Source: Nocardiopsis trehalosi NBRC 14201 (GTDB lineage Bacteria; Actinomycetota; Actinomycetes; Streptosporangiales; Streptosporangiaceae). Taken from it: DNA of 49,508 nt. Positions within the stretch are counted from its first letter, which is position 1. Every line of letters begins with the position of its first letter. Shown piece after piece: positions 9,066-17,552 of the stretch. The stretch lies in NCBI RefSeq assembly GCF_001552555.1, contig NZ_BCRK01000023.1, positions 1 through 49,508 of the forward strand, written 5' to 3'. The notes below the pieces were generated by a model, which ran no database searches, was not told where the DNA came from, and saw nothing but the letters and a program-made list of their open reading frames with translations. Position numbers and translations under genes: made by a program.

Positions 9066-9247
9066 CCGATTCCGGCCGGGTCCCCGCCGGGACCCGGCCC
9101 GATCCCCGGGCGCCATCCGAAGGTCTCGTGATATTCGGCATAACCGTTTAGGATGGCGCACCAGTCGGCTGTACGTGACCGCGCCCCCGCTCTCGGTCAC
9201 CGGCCGGTGCGCACGACCACGGCGGCGACCCCGAGGAGGCCACGCCC

Positions 9248-10219
9248 ATGCTCTCCGGCACGGAGGCGGTGTCCGCGCGCACGTCGCTGCGGCTGCTCGC
9301 CGCGCTCCCCATCGGCACCCTGTTCATCGGCTCCACCCTCGTGGGCCTCGGCGGGCCGGCCGCCGCCGACACCGCGCCCCCGGTCACGCTGATCCCGCAC
9401 AGCACCGACATCGACGCGGGCGACACCGCCACGCTCACGCTGAGCGTCGGCACCACCGGGTCCCGCGTCTGCCTGTACGGCGCCTCCGCCGACAACGGGT
9501 TCACCGTCGGCGCGTTCACCCCCGACAACGGGCAGGCCCCCGCAGTCGCCACCGTGTCGGGCACCCCCGAGGAGAGCGTCGAGGTCACCGCAACGGTCAC
9601 CTACGCCGTCCCGGCCGACGCGACGACGGAGTGCGCAGACGTTTCGGAGCGTCTGACGGCCTCCTCGGCCGCCGTCGCCGTGACCGTCACCCCGGCGCCC
9701 ACCACGCCCCCGCCCACCACGCCGCCGCCGAGCACCCCGCCGCCCTCCAGCCCGCCGCCGAGCAGCCCGCCCCCGAGCACGCCGCCGCCCAGCGACCCGC
9801 CGTCCTCCTCCGCCCCGGGCGGCACGGGCGACGGTGACCGCGGCGACCGCGACCGCCCCTCGTCGTCGGCGTCCGACTCCGAGCGCTCCGCCCCGCCGCA
9901 CAGCCCGGTCAGCACCACCCGCCCCGACACCGTCGCGCCCGACCGCCCCGCGCTGCCCACCGACGCGCCGGTGCTGCCGCCGCTCGACCCGCCCGCCGCC
10001 GGCGACGGCCTGGCCGACCTGCCCACCGTCGAGCCCGGCGAGGGCGCGCCCGAGGACACCACCGCGGCCGCCTCCGCCGAGCAGGACGTGCCCACCGGCA
10101 TGACCCCGGCCGTGCTGCTGCTGTTCCTGATGCTGCTCCTGCTGCTGTCCGCGCCGCTCGCCCCGGCCCGCCGGGTGCGCATCGGCGGCGGCTACATCGG
10201 GCGGCGCCGCCGCCGCTGA
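9248..10219 (+). CDS. Secreted, membrane-anchored Pro/Ser/Thr-rich protein
   Basis: A 323-residue protein of unknown function. Residues 1-40 form a signal peptide (LLAALPIGTLFIGSTLVG, then PAAA before Asp41). A beta-rich domain follows (about 45-145) with a pair of Cys that could form a disulfide. A low-complexity linker of PPPS/PPPT repeats covers about 149-185, then an acidic/Ser-rich spacer. One membrane helix near the end (PAVLLLFLMLLLLLSAPLA) and a basic tail ending in five Arg complete it. The topology is an outward-facing domain held by a C-terminal anchor. There is no sortase motif. A clear GAGGAGG precedes the ATG. The AT-richer stretch around 9125-9155 probably holds its promoter. 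Confidence 0.8.
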   Translation: MLSGTEAVSARTSLRLLAALPIGTLFIGSTLVGLGGPAAADTAPPVTLIPHSTDIDAGDTATLTLSVGTTGSRVCLYGASADNGFTVGAFTPDNGQAPAVATVSGTPEESVEVTATVTYAVPADATTECADVSERLTASSAAVAVTVTPAPTTPPPTTPPPSTPPPSSPPPSSPPPSTPPPSDPPSSSAPGGTGDGDRGDRDRPSSSASDSERSAPPHSPVSTTRPDTVAPDRPALPTDAPVLPPLDPPAAGDGLADLPTVEPGEGAPEDTTAAASAEQDVPTGMTPAVLLLFLMLLLLLSAPLAPARRVRIGGGYIGRRRRR

Positions 10220-10270
10220 ACCCGGCCGGGCGGCCGCGGGCCGGCGGCGCCCGGCGGCTAGGCTCGGCCC

Positions 10271-11236
10271 ATGAGCGACGTGCGCACCACGGCAGGGCTG
10301 GACGACGACACGGCCGCGGCGGTGGCCGCACTGGCCGAACGGGCGCGGGAGCACGACGGCGTCGCCCCGCTGTCGGAGCAGACCCTGCTGCGGGTGCGCC
10401 ACGGCGCGCCCGCCGGCACCGGCCGCTTCCACCTGGTGCGCGGCGCCGCCGACGGGGCGCTCGCCGGGTTCGGCTACGCCGAGCGGTCCCCCGGCGCACC
10501 CGACGCGGGCGAGTTCGTGGTCGACCCCGCCGCGCGGCGGCGCGGCCACGGCGCCGCCCTCCTCGACTCCCTGACCCGCGACGCGGGCCCGGCCGGGCTG
10601 CGCGTATGGGCGCACGGCCGGCTGCCGGGCGCGGTCGCGCTGGCCGGGGCCGCCGGGCTGCGCCAGGTGCGCGGGCTGCTCCGGATGCGGCTGCGGCTGC
10701 GCGCGGCCGACGGGGCGCCGGCCGCCGACCTGCCCGCCCCCGCGCCGCGCCCGGAGCTGCGCGACCGCGTCACCGTTCGGACGTTCTCCCCGGGCGCCGA
10801 CGACGCCGCGTGGCTGCGGGTGAACGCCGCCGCGTTCGCCGACCACCCCGAACAGGGCGCGCTGACGGCCGCCGACCTGCGCGAGCGGATGGCGGAGGAC
10901 TGGTTCGACCCCGCCGGGTTCTTCGTGGCCGAGGACGCCGGCACCGGCGCCCTGGCCGGGTTCCACTGGACCAAGACGCACGCCGACGGGGCGGGGCTGA
11001 CCGGCGGCGAGCCGGTGGGCGAGGTGTACGTCGTCGGGGTCGACCCCGCGTGGCAGGGCACCGGCCTGGGCCGCCTGCTCACCCTCACCGGGCTGCGCCA
11101 TCTGCGCGACCGCGGCCTGCCGTGGGTGCTGCTGTACGTCGACGAGGAGAACCGGTCGGCGGTCCGCCTCTACGAGTCCCTGGGCTTCACCCTGTGGGAC
11201 GCCGACGTGATGTATGCGACAGCCGCGGCCGCATAG
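10271..11236 (+). CDS. mshD: Mycothiol synthase
   Basis: Transfers acetyl from acetyl-CoA to Cys-GlcN-Ins, the last step of mycothiol synthesis. The 321-residue protein has the expected two GNAT domains. The N-terminal one has GEFVVDPAARRRGHGAALLD and the C-terminal one has VYVVGVDPAWQGTGLGRLLT, both acetyl-CoA-binding patterns. VLLYVDEENRSAVRLYESLGF closes the second domain. Mycothiol is restricted to Actinobacteria, which supports the host assignment. It lies next to the pst operon on the same strand but has no promoter in common with it, since PHO boxes lie in between. Confidence 0.93.
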   Translation: MSDVRTTAGLDDDTAAAVAALAERAREHDGVAPLSEQTLLRVRHGAPAGTGRFHLVRGAADGALAGFGYAERSPGAPDAGEFVVDPAARRRGHGAALLDSLTRDAGPAGLRVWAHGRLPGAVALAGAAGLRQVRGLLRMRLRLRAADGAPAADLPAPAPRPELRDRVTVRTFSPGADDAAWLRVNAAAFADHPEQGALTAADLRERMAEDWFDPAGFFVAEDAGTGALAGFHWTKTHADGAGLTGGEPVGEVYVVGVDPAWQGTGLGRLLTLTGLRHLRDRGLPWVLLYVDEENRSAVRLYESLGFTLWDADVMYATAAAA

Positions 11237-11333
11237 CCTCCGACCTGCGACGATGCCCACGCAGGGTGACCGGGTGCGAATGGCCTGTCACGGGCCCAGG
11301 TGGGGTACGGCGTGTCGGCGTGACTTTGCCGTG

Positions 11334-11432
11334 GTTCACCTCACATCCATGAAAGAGCCCTTTACCCTTCCGCCGTTCTCGCACTCCCGTTCACCGCGCG
11401 TTCACCCTGCTTGGGACATCTGGTCACTTCGC
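11334..11432 (+). promoter_or_regulatory. PHO box array upstream of pstS
   Basis: Direct repeat units of the Streptomyces-type PHO box: GTTCACCGCGC at 11389 and GTTCACCCTGC at 11400, followed by a degenerate unit at 11411 and GGTCACTTCGC at 11422. All are on an 11-nt register. A further GTTCACC at 11334 is exactly five periods (55 nt) upstream. PhoP is known to bind such repeats and activate pstSCAB when phosphate is scarce. Confidence 0.85.
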
Positions 11433-11512
11433 CTCCCTACCTTCACATTTGGCGAGGTCATCGAACGGGCTCGCCCAAAGGTGACAGAGTCCAGAGGAAG
11501 GACACCGGGGCT

Positions 11513-12625
11513 GTGAAGCTTCCCAAGTACGGCCAGTTCGCGGGACTGGCCATCGTCGGCGCCCTGGCGCTCACGGCCTGCGGCAGTGACCAGGCGGTCG
11601 ACCCCGAGGAGAGCGCCGTCGCGGCCGACGCCGAGTGCGTCGAGGGCGGCGGGACCCTCTCGGGCGCGGGTGCCAGCTCCCAGGAGAACGCCATGGCCGC
11701 CTGGAAGGCCGCCTGGGAGGGTGCCTGCGAGGGCACCACGCTGGAGTACGACTCCGTCGGGTCCGGTTCGGGCCGCTCCCAGTTCATCGACGGCGCGGTG
11801 GCCTTCGCGGGCTCCGACGCCGCCCTGGACGAGGAGGAGACCGCGCAGGCCACGGAGCGCTGCGCCGGCGCCGAGGTCGTGAACCTGCCCGGGTACGTCG
11901 CGCCGATCGCCGTCGCGTTCAACCTGGAGGGCGTCGACACCCTCAACCTGCGCCCCGAGGTCATCGCCGGCATCTTCAACCAGGAGATCACCACCTGGGA
12001 CGACGAGGCCATCGCCGCGGACAACCCGGACGCCGACCTGCCCTCCACCGACATCGTCCCGGTCAACCGCTCCGACGAGTCCGGCACCACCGAGAACTTC
12101 GCCGCCTACCTGGCGGCGGCCGCCCCCGAGGACTGGCCGCACGAGGTCAGCGGCGACTGGCCGATCGACCCGGTCGAGGCCGCTCAGGGCTCCTCCGGCG
12201 TCGTCAACGCCCTCCAGGGCGGCGAGGGCACCATCGGCTACGTCGACGCCTCGCACGTCGGCGAGCTGGGCACCGCGGCCGTGGGCGTCGGCGACGACTT
12301 CGTCGAGTACAGCCCCGAGGCCGCCGCCTCCATCGTGGACGCCTCCCCCGCCCGTGAGGGCAACACCGAGAACGACCACGCGATCGAGCTCGACTACACC
12401 ACCGACGAGGCCGGCGTCTACCCGATCGTCCTGGTCTCCTACGAGGTCGCCTGCATGGAGTACGAGGACCAGGCCGAGGCCGACCTCGTCCGCAGCTTCC
12501 TCTCCTACGTGAACAGCGAGGAGGGCCAGCAGGCCGCGGCCGACGAGGCCGGCTCCGCCCCGCTGTCGCAGGAGACCCGCGACGCCATCCAGGGCACCAT
12601 CGACCAGATCACGGCGGCCGCCTGA
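11513..12625 (+). CDS. pstS: Phosphate ABC transporter, substrate-binding lipoprotein
   Basis: High-affinity phosphate-binding protein, 370 residues. The lipoprotein signal ends in LALTACGS (Cys at about 23), so the mature protein is lipid-anchored outside the membrane. Ligand-site patterns are visible: GAGASSQENAMAAW, the SGSGRSQFIDGAVAFAGSDA region and NRSDESGTTENFAAYL. The GTG at 11513 is favoured because it starts directly at a Lys-containing signal peptide. A GGAAGG lies 11 bases upstream. It is first in pstSCAB and is followed by a hairpin. Confidence 0.95.
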   Translation: MKLPKYGQFAGLAIVGALALTACGSDQAVDPEESAVAADAECVEGGGTLSGAGASSQENAMAAWKAAWEGACEGTTLEYDSVGSGSGRSQFIDGAVAFAGSDAALDEEETAQATERCAGAEVVNLPGYVAPIAVAFNLEGVDTLNLRPEVIAGIFNQEITTWDDEAIAADNPDADLPSTDIVPVNRSDESGTTENFAAYLAAAAPEDWPHEVSGDWPIDPVEAAQGSSGVVNALQGGEGTIGYVDASHVGELGTAAVGVGDDFVEYSPEAAASIVDASPAREGNTENDHAIELDYTTDEAGVYPIVLVSYEVACMEYEDQAEADLVRSFLSYVNSEEGQQAAADEAGSAPLSQETRDAIQGTIDQITAAA

Positions 12626-12650
12626 TCGCCGCACCGCCGTCCTCCGCAGG

Positions 12651-12684
12651 GGTGGGGTTCACACCGCAAGGTGCGAGCCCCGCC
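12651..12684 (+). terminator. Intercistronic hairpin with GNRA loop (pstS-pstC)
   Basis: Stem GGTGGGG / CCCCGCC plus inner CACC / GGTG, closed by a GCAA tetraloop (GNRA type), separated by a small internal loop. It follows the pstS stop by 25 bases and has no U-tract. It may be a partial terminator or an mRNA stabiliser that keeps pstS transcript above pstCAB. Confidence 0.6.
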
Positions 12685-12851
12685 CTTAGCGGCGTTCTGC
12701 CGCGTTCCCGCCGGTCCCCGGCCCGGCGCGGCCGAACCGCCCTCGGGCAGGCTCCACAATGTACGGGGCGTCGTCGCCGCATGTCAGGCATGCCCGGAAT
12801 CCGGCGCCTTCGCCCGGGGCGAACCATGACCGATCTCGACCGGAGTCGCAC

Positions 12852-13814
12852 ATGACCACCACGGACCCGTCCGCGACGGCCCACATACCCAAGGGCAGGC
12901 GCCGTCTGGGCGACGTCGTCTTCGCCAACACCGCTCGCGGGGCAGGCATCGTCATCCTGCTGATCCTGGCGGGCGTGGCCGCGTTCCTCATCGCCCAGTC
13001 GCTGGACTCGCTGGGCGCCAACACGGTCAACTTCTTCACCACCACCGACTGGAACGCGAGCACCCGGGAGGCCCCCGCCTTCGGCGTCGCCGCCCTGGCG
13101 TTCGGCACCGTGCTGGCCGCCGCGATCGCCCTGGTCCTGGCGACGCCGGTCGCCATCGGCATCGCGCTGTTCATCGTCTACTACGCCCCCCGGCGGGTGG
13201 CGGCGCTGCTCGGCTACGTCGTCGACCTGCTGGCGGCCATCCCCAGCGTCGTCTACGGCCTGTGGGGCGTCGTCTACCTCGTCGGCGAGCTGCGCCCGTT
13301 CTACGGGATGCTGGAGACCTACCTCGGCTGGATCCCGCTGTTCGAGGGCCCGGTGTCGGCCACCGGGCGCACCATGCTGAGCGCCGGAATCGTCCTGGCG
13401 GTCATGATCCTGCCCATCATCACCGCGATGTCGCGCGACGTGTTCCAGCAGGTGCCGCAGGCCAACCGCGAGGCGGCGCTGGCGCTGGGCGCGACCCGCT
13501 GGGAGATGATCCGCATGGCCGTGCTGCCGTTCGGCCGCCCCGGTGTGATCGGCGGGGCCATGCTCGGCCTGGGCCGCGCCCTCGGCGAGACCATGGCGGT
13601 CGCGATGATCCTCTCCCCCGCGCTGGTCATCTCCCCGTTCCTGCTCCAGAGCGGCAACCAGACCATCGCGGCGCACATCGCCCTGCAGTACCCGGAGGCC
13701 ACCGGCTACGGCGTGTCCGCCCTCATCGCGGCCGGCCTCGTGCTGTTCGCGATCACGCTGGCCGTCAACATGGGTGCGCGCTTCATCGTCGCGCGGCGCA
13801 AGGAGTTCTCCTGA
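12852..13814 (+). CDS. pstC: Phosphate ABC transporter permease PstC
   Basis: A 320-residue inner-membrane permease with about six hydrophobic segments. The cytoplasmic coupling loop reads QANREAALALGATRWEMIRMAVLPFGRPGVIGG, the EAA-type contact to PstB, followed by GRALGETMAVAM. The ATG at 12852 follows GGAG with six bases spacing. Its stop overlaps the pstA start by one base. Confidence 0.95.
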   Translation: MTTTDPSATAHIPKGRRRLGDVVFANTARGAGIVILLILAGVAAFLIAQSLDSLGANTVNFFTTTDWNASTREAPAFGVAALAFGTVLAAAIALVLATPVAIGIALFIVYYAPRRVAALLGYVVDLLAAIPSVVYGLWGVVYLVGELRPFYGMLETYLGWIPLFEGPVSATGRTMLSAGIVLAVMILPIITAMSRDVFQQVPQANREAALALGATRWEMIRMAVLPFGRPGVIGGAMLGLGRALGETMAVAMILSPALVISPFLLQSGNQTIAAHIALQYPEATGYGVSALIAAGLVLFAITLAVNMGARFIVARRKEFS

Positions 13815-14926
13815 TGACCACCACGACCACCCCCACGTCGACCGGGTCCCCCGGCGACGGCCCGAAGCTCGACTCGGCGGCGCTGCTCACCGGGTCGCTG
13901 CCGCGCTTCTTCGCGCCGGCGCTGCTGGTCGTGTCGGCCGCCGTGGTGGCCGCCGCCCTGTACGCGCTGGGCTCCTTCCACCCGGCCTCGCTGGCGGTGC
14001 TGACCGCGCTGCTGTACCTGGTGGCGATCACCGTGTCCTCCGCGGTGATCGAGAACCGCCGCAAGGCCGCCGACCGCCTCGTCACCGGCATCGTCTACTG
14101 CTGCTTCGCGGTGGCCATGGTGCCGCTGGTGTCGCTGCTGTACACGGTGGCGGTCTACGGCATGCGCCGGTTCGACGGGTACTTCCTCACCGTCTCCATG
14201 AACGGCGTCATCCCGAGCATGGACGCCGGCGGCGTCTACCACGCCATCGTCGGCACCCTGGCGATCACCGGCATGGCCGCGGTCATCTCGGTGCCCATCG
14301 GCCTGATGACGGCCATCTACCTGGTGGAGTACGGCAAGGGCCGGCTCAAGCAGGCCATCACGTTCTTCGTGGACGTCATGACGGGCATCCCCTCGATCGT
14401 GGCCGGCCTGTTCGTGGTCGCGCTGTGGATGATGCTGTTCGGCCCCGGCAAGACCAACGGCGCGGCGGGCGCCATCTCCCTGTCGGTGCTGATGATCCCG
14501 GTCGTGGTCCGCTCCAGCGAGGAGATGCTCCGGCTGGTGCCCAACGAGCTGCGCGAGGCCGCCTACGCGCTGGGCGTGCCCAAGTGGCTGACCATCGTCA
14601 AGGTGGTGCTGCCGACCGCCATCGCCGGGATCACCACGGGAATCATGCTGGCCCTCGCGCGCGTTATCGGGGAGACCGCTCCGTTGATCCTGACCGCGGG
14701 CATCGCCTCGACCCGGATCAACGGCAACCTCTTCGAGGGCCAGATGATGAGCCTCCCGGTGTTCATCTACCAGCAGGTGCGGGCCATGGGCTCGTCGGGC
14801 GACGCCGGCGTCTACGCCGAGGAGCGCGCCTGGGCCGCCGCACTCACCCTGATCCTGCTGGTCATGCTGCTGTTCCTGGCCGCCCGGCTGATCTCGCGCT
14901 TCTTCGCGCCCAAGCTCGGGCGATGA
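13814..14926 (+). CDS. pstA: Phosphate ABC transporter permease PstA
   Basis: Second channel subunit, 370 residues, longer than many PstA because of two extra N-terminal hydrophobic segments (about 33-55 and 58-75) before the conserved core. The core shows TMDxxTGIPSIVAGL-like sequence (FVDVMTGIPSIVAGLFV), the EAA-type loop NELREAAYALGVPKWLTIVKVVLPTAIAG and ARVIGETAPLILTAG. The start overlaps the pstC stop (TGATG) with AAGGAG upstream, indicating translational coupling. Confidence 0.95.
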   Translation: MTTTTTPTSTGSPGDGPKLDSAALLTGSLPRFFAPALLVVSAAVVAAALYALGSFHPASLAVLTALLYLVAITVSSAVIENRRKAADRLVTGIVYCCFAVAMVPLVSLLYTVAVYGMRRFDGYFLTVSMNGVIPSMDAGGVYHAIVGTLAITGMAAVISVPIGLMTAIYLVEYGKGRLKQAITFFVDVMTGIPSIVAGLFVVALWMMLFGPGKTNGAAGAISLSVLMIPVVVRSSEEMLRLVPNELREAAYALGVPKWLTIVKVVLPTAIAGITTGIMLALARVIGETAPLILTAGIASTRINGNLFEGQMMSLPVFIYQQVRAMGSSGDAGVYAEERAWAAALTLILLVMLLFLAARLISRFFAPKLGR

Positions 14927-14973
14927 CCGCCCGCCGACACCCCGCACACCACCGACTTCCCTGAGGACATCCA

Positions 14974-15753
14974 GTGGCCAAACGCATTGACGTCTCCGGA
15001 CTGCACGTCTACTACGGCGACTTCCTGGCCGTCGAGGACGTCTCGATGACCATCGAGCCGCGTTCGGTGACCGCCTTCATCGGCTCCTCCGGCTGCGGCA
15101 AGTCGACGTTCCTGCGCACCCTGAACCGGATGCACGAGGTCACCCCGGGTGCCCGCGTCCAGGGCAAGGTGCAGCTCGACGACCTCGACATCTACGGTCC
15201 CGACGTCGACCCGGTCGCGGTCCGCCGCGAGATCGGCATGGTCTTCCAGCGCCCGAACCCGTTCCCGACCATGTCGATCTACGACAACGTCATCGCCGGC
15301 GCCAAGCTGAACAACCAGCGCATGGCCAAGCGCCAGGCCGACGAGGTCGTGGAGCGGTCGCTGCGCGGCGCCAACCTGTGGGAGGAGGTCAAGGACCGGC
15401 TGAACAAGCCGGGAGCGGGCCTCTCCGGCGGCCAGCAGCAGCGCCTGTGCATCGCCCGCGCCATCGCGGTCGAGCCCGCGGTGCTGCTCATGGACGAGCC
15501 GTGCTCCGCGCTCGACCCCATCTCCACCCTGGCGATCGAGGACCTGATCGCCAAGCTCAAGGAGAACTACACGATCGTCATCGTCACCCACAACATGCAG
15601 CAGGCGGCGCGGGTGAGCGACCAGACGGCGTTCTTCAACCTGGCGGGCACCGGCAAGCCCGGCCGCCTCATCGAGATGGGCGAGACCAACAAGATCTTCA
15701 CCAAGCCGGAGAAGAAGGAGACCGAGAACTACATCACCGGCCGCTTCGGCTGA
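14974..15753 (+). CDS. pstB: Phosphate ABC transporter ATPase PstB
   Basis: A 259-residue ATPase that energises PstCA. Walker A is GSSGCGKST (about 39-47), the Q-loop VFQRPNPFP, the signature LSGGQQQR, Walker B VLLMDEP and the switch His in IVTHNMQQA. The GTG at 14974 lies 47 bases after pstA. The C-terminal TGRFG is typical of PstB. Confidence 0.96.
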   Translation: MAKRIDVSGLHVYYGDFLAVEDVSMTIEPRSVTAFIGSSGCGKSTFLRTLNRMHEVTPGARVQGKVQLDDLDIYGPDVDPVAVRREIGMVFQRPNPFPTMSIYDNVIAGAKLNNQRMAKRQADEVVERSLRGANLWEEVKDRLNKPGAGLSGGQQQRLCIARAIAVEPAVLLMDEPCSALDPISTLAIEDLIAKLKENYTIVIVTHNMQQAARVSDQTAFFNLAGTGKPGRLIEMGETNKIFTKPEKKETENYITGRFG

Positions 15754-15767
15754 CCCCACCACGACGA

Positions 15768-15794
15768 ACGGCGGCGGACCCCCTCCGCCGCCGT
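15768..15794. terminator. Terminator hairpin between pstB and vapC
   Basis: Perfect 11-bp stem ACGGCGGCGGA / TCCGCCGCCGT around a CCCCC loop. It sits 15 bases after the pstB stop and 14 bases before the end of the convergent vapC, so it can serve both strands. Confidence 0.75.
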
Positions 15795-15807
15795 CGGCGT
15801 ATCCGGA

Positions 15808-16227
15808 TCAGACGGTCCCCGGGTCCACGACCCACCGGACGGGTTGACCGGTGCACGCGGCGATGGTGTCGAAATCACCGTCGTAGTGGAGCACCGTCAG
15901 CCCTGAGGCCTCCGCAGTCGCGGCGACGATGAGGTCGGGAACCGACGCCGAGCGGTGCTGGGCCTTCTCGGTGAGGGCCTCTTGGAGCTCGTCGACCCGG
16001 GTCCACAGGTCGTGCGGGGTCTCCGCCCAGCACAGCGCCGAGGCGAGCTGGCTTCGGAGCCGACGGCGGTCGTCCGGATTCCGGGCCGAATAGAGCATCT
16101 CGGCCTGGGTGACGCCGCACATGGAGACGAGGCCCCGGTCCATGAGAGGGACGAGCACCTCCTGAACCGCCAGCAGGTGCAGGCGGGCCAGAGCGCTCTT
16201 GTCGGCGAGGTAGGCCGTCACCCCCAC
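15808..16227 (-). CDS. vapC: VapC-type PIN-domain ribonuclease toxin
   Basis: A 139-residue PIN-domain protein. The four acidic positions expected of the fold are visible: Asp in TAYLADKSA, Glu in TQAEMLYSA, Asp in SVPDLIVAATAE and Asp in HYDGDFDTIA. VapC toxins cut specific RNAs when freed from VapB. The GTG start at 16227 overlaps the end of the antitoxin gene by ten bases, the usual coupled arrangement. Position 9 is Asp-Lys-Ser rather than the more common Asp-Thr/Ser-Ser. It sits between the two phosphate-uptake blocks and has no relation to them, which suggests insertion. Confidence 0.88.
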   Translation of the reverse strand: MGVTAYLADKSALARLHLLAVQEVLVPLMDRGLVSMCGVTQAEMLYSARNPDDRRRLRSQLASALCWAETPHDLWTRVDELQEALTEKAQHRSASVPDLIVAATAEASGLTVLHYDGDFDTIAACTGQPVRWVVDPGTV

Positions 16228-16424
16228 ATGCGCTCCTCGGCCCCGGGCTCAAGGAGGTCGGCGAACGACCCGTCCTCGGCGGAGCTCACCAGGTCGCGCA
16301 CCGCGGCCACCCGGATGATCTTGCCGAAGGCCGTGGAAATGGTGTCTCTGAGAGTCTCGGTACCGAGGATCTCGCGCACGCGCTCAAGCTGCTCCTGATC
16401 GATGTCGACCGTCGTCTTTGCCAT
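16218..16424 (-). CDS. vapB: VapB-type antitoxin
   Basis: A 68-residue protein that starts MAKTTVDIDQEQLERVREILG, an N-terminal beta strand plus helix typical of ribbon-helix-helix antitoxins. The C-terminal half (SSAEDGSFADLLEPG) would be the toxin-binding tail. The ATG at 16424 follows GGAGGTGGAG. An upstream in-frame ATG at 16439 lacks such a site. It overlaps vapC by ten bases. Confidence 0.85.
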   Translation of the reverse strand: MAKTTVDIDQEQLERVREILGTETLRDTISTAFGKIIRVAAVRDLVSSAEDGSFADLLEPGAEERMWG

Positions 16425-16446
16425 GAGCTCCACCTCCACCGACTAA

Positions 16447-16501
16447 GGATATCCAGGATCCCTTGGATTGTATATCCAATGCGCGCGGAAGTGGATATCC
16501 A
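16447..16501. promoter_or_regulatory. Probable VapBC autoregulatory operators
   Basis: Three related dyads in AT-richer DNA: GGATATCC at 16447-16454, TTGGAT-N5-ATCCAA at 16463-16479 and TGGATATCCA at 16492-16501. They lie 23-77 bases upstream of vapB. Repeated ATCCA half-sites are what a ribbon-helix-helix antitoxin complex would bind. The array abuts the 3' end of pit. Confidence 0.7.
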
Positions 16502-16512
16502 ATTCTCGGGGA

Positions 16513-17514
16513 TCAGGAGAAGGTGAGGGCCAGGAGGGCGTAGGCGAGGGCGGCGACGGCGGCGGCCCCGGGGAGGGTGAGGAGCCAGACGGCGAGGATG
16601 CTGCCGGCGACGCCCCAGCGGACGGCCGAGAGGCGGCGGGTGGCGCCGGCGCCGATGATGGCCGAGGTGACCGTGTGGGTGCTGGAGATCGGCACCTGCC
16701 AGACGAACGACGTGACGGCCGAGACGGCCGCCACGGTGCTCTCCGCCGCGAACCCCTTCGGCGGGTCGAGCTGGATGACCCGGCGGCCGAGCGTCCGCAT
16801 GATCCGCCAGCCGCCGCTGAGCGTGCCCAGGGACATCGCCCCGGCGGCGGCCACGACCACCCACGGGGGGACGTCGTAGGCGCTCTGGTAGCCGGTGGTG
16901 ATGAGCGCGAGGACGACGACGCCCATGGTCTTCTGCGCGTCCTGGAGGCCGTTGGCGAGCGCCATGGCCGCCGCCGACACGCTCTGCGCGATCTTGAACT
17001 TGCGGCCGACCCGGCGCGGGCTCGTGGAGCGGAACGTCCACAGGATGGCGAGCATCACCAGGTAGCCGAGCACCCCGCCGATCAGCGGGGACACCACCAT
17101 CGGGATGGCGACGTTGGTGGCCACCCCGGCCCACTCCACGGTGGTGGACGAGGCCAGGGCCGCGCCCAGCATGCCGCCGACCAGGGCGTGCGACGAGGAC
17201 GACGGCATGCCCTTGTACCAGGTGGCGATGTTCCAGGCGATCGCGCCGGCCAGGGCGGCGAACAGGACGGCCAGGCCGTCCGTCCCGGCGGGCGGGGCGA
17301 TGATGTCGCGGCCGATCGTGCGGGCGACGCCCTCGCCGAGGAACGCCCCGATCATGTTCATGACCGCCGCCATGATCACGGCGGCCCGCGGCCCGAGGGC
17401 GCGGGTGGAGACGGACGTCGCCAGGGAGTTCGCGGCGTCGTGGAAGCCGTTGGTGAACGCGAACACCAGCGCCGCCGCGACGACGGCGGCGAGGACGGCG
17501 GTCTCAGGGGGCAC
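16513..17514 (-). CDS. pit: PiT-family inorganic phosphate transporter
   Basis: A 333-residue membrane protein that imports metal-phosphate by ion symport (low affinity). The PiT signature appears near the N-terminus as FTNGFHDAANSLATSV and is repeated in the second half around ANGLQDAQKTMGV. SSSSHALVGGMLG and PISSTHTVTSAIIG are the matched re-entrant motifs. The GTG start at 17514 is 38 bases downstream of the DUF47 gene, and the two form an operon. The ribosome site is weak, so translation may depend on the upstream gene. Confidence 0.92.
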   Translation of the reverse strand: MPPETAVLAAVVAAALVFAFTNGFHDAANSLATSVSTRALGPRAAVIMAAVMNMIGAFLGEGVARTIGRDIIAPPAGTDGLAVLFAALAGAIAWNIATWYKGMPSSSSHALVGGMLGAALASSTTVEWAGVATNVAIPMVVSPLIGGVLGYLVMLAILWTFRSTSPRRVGRKFKIAQSVSAAAMALANGLQDAQKTMGVVVLALITTGYQSAYDVPPWVVVAAAGAMSLGTLSGGWRIMRTLGRRVIQLDPPKGFAAESTVAAVSAVTSFVWQVPISSTHTVTSAIIGAGATRRLSAVRWGVAGSILAVWLLTLPGAAAVAALAYALLALTFS

Positions 17515-17552
17515 GGGTCAGCCAGGCTTCGCGATCGGGGGCGGGGTGCGGG

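Noticed and set aside
9248-10219. Sortase anchor in the Pro-rich surface protein (LPTDA)
   Set aside because: It does not match LPxTG and lies far from the C-terminal helix; a simple membrane anchor is more likely.
12657-12666. GTTCACACC after pstS as another PHO box
   Set aside because: A single unit without a repeat at 11 nt, and it forms part of the hairpin.
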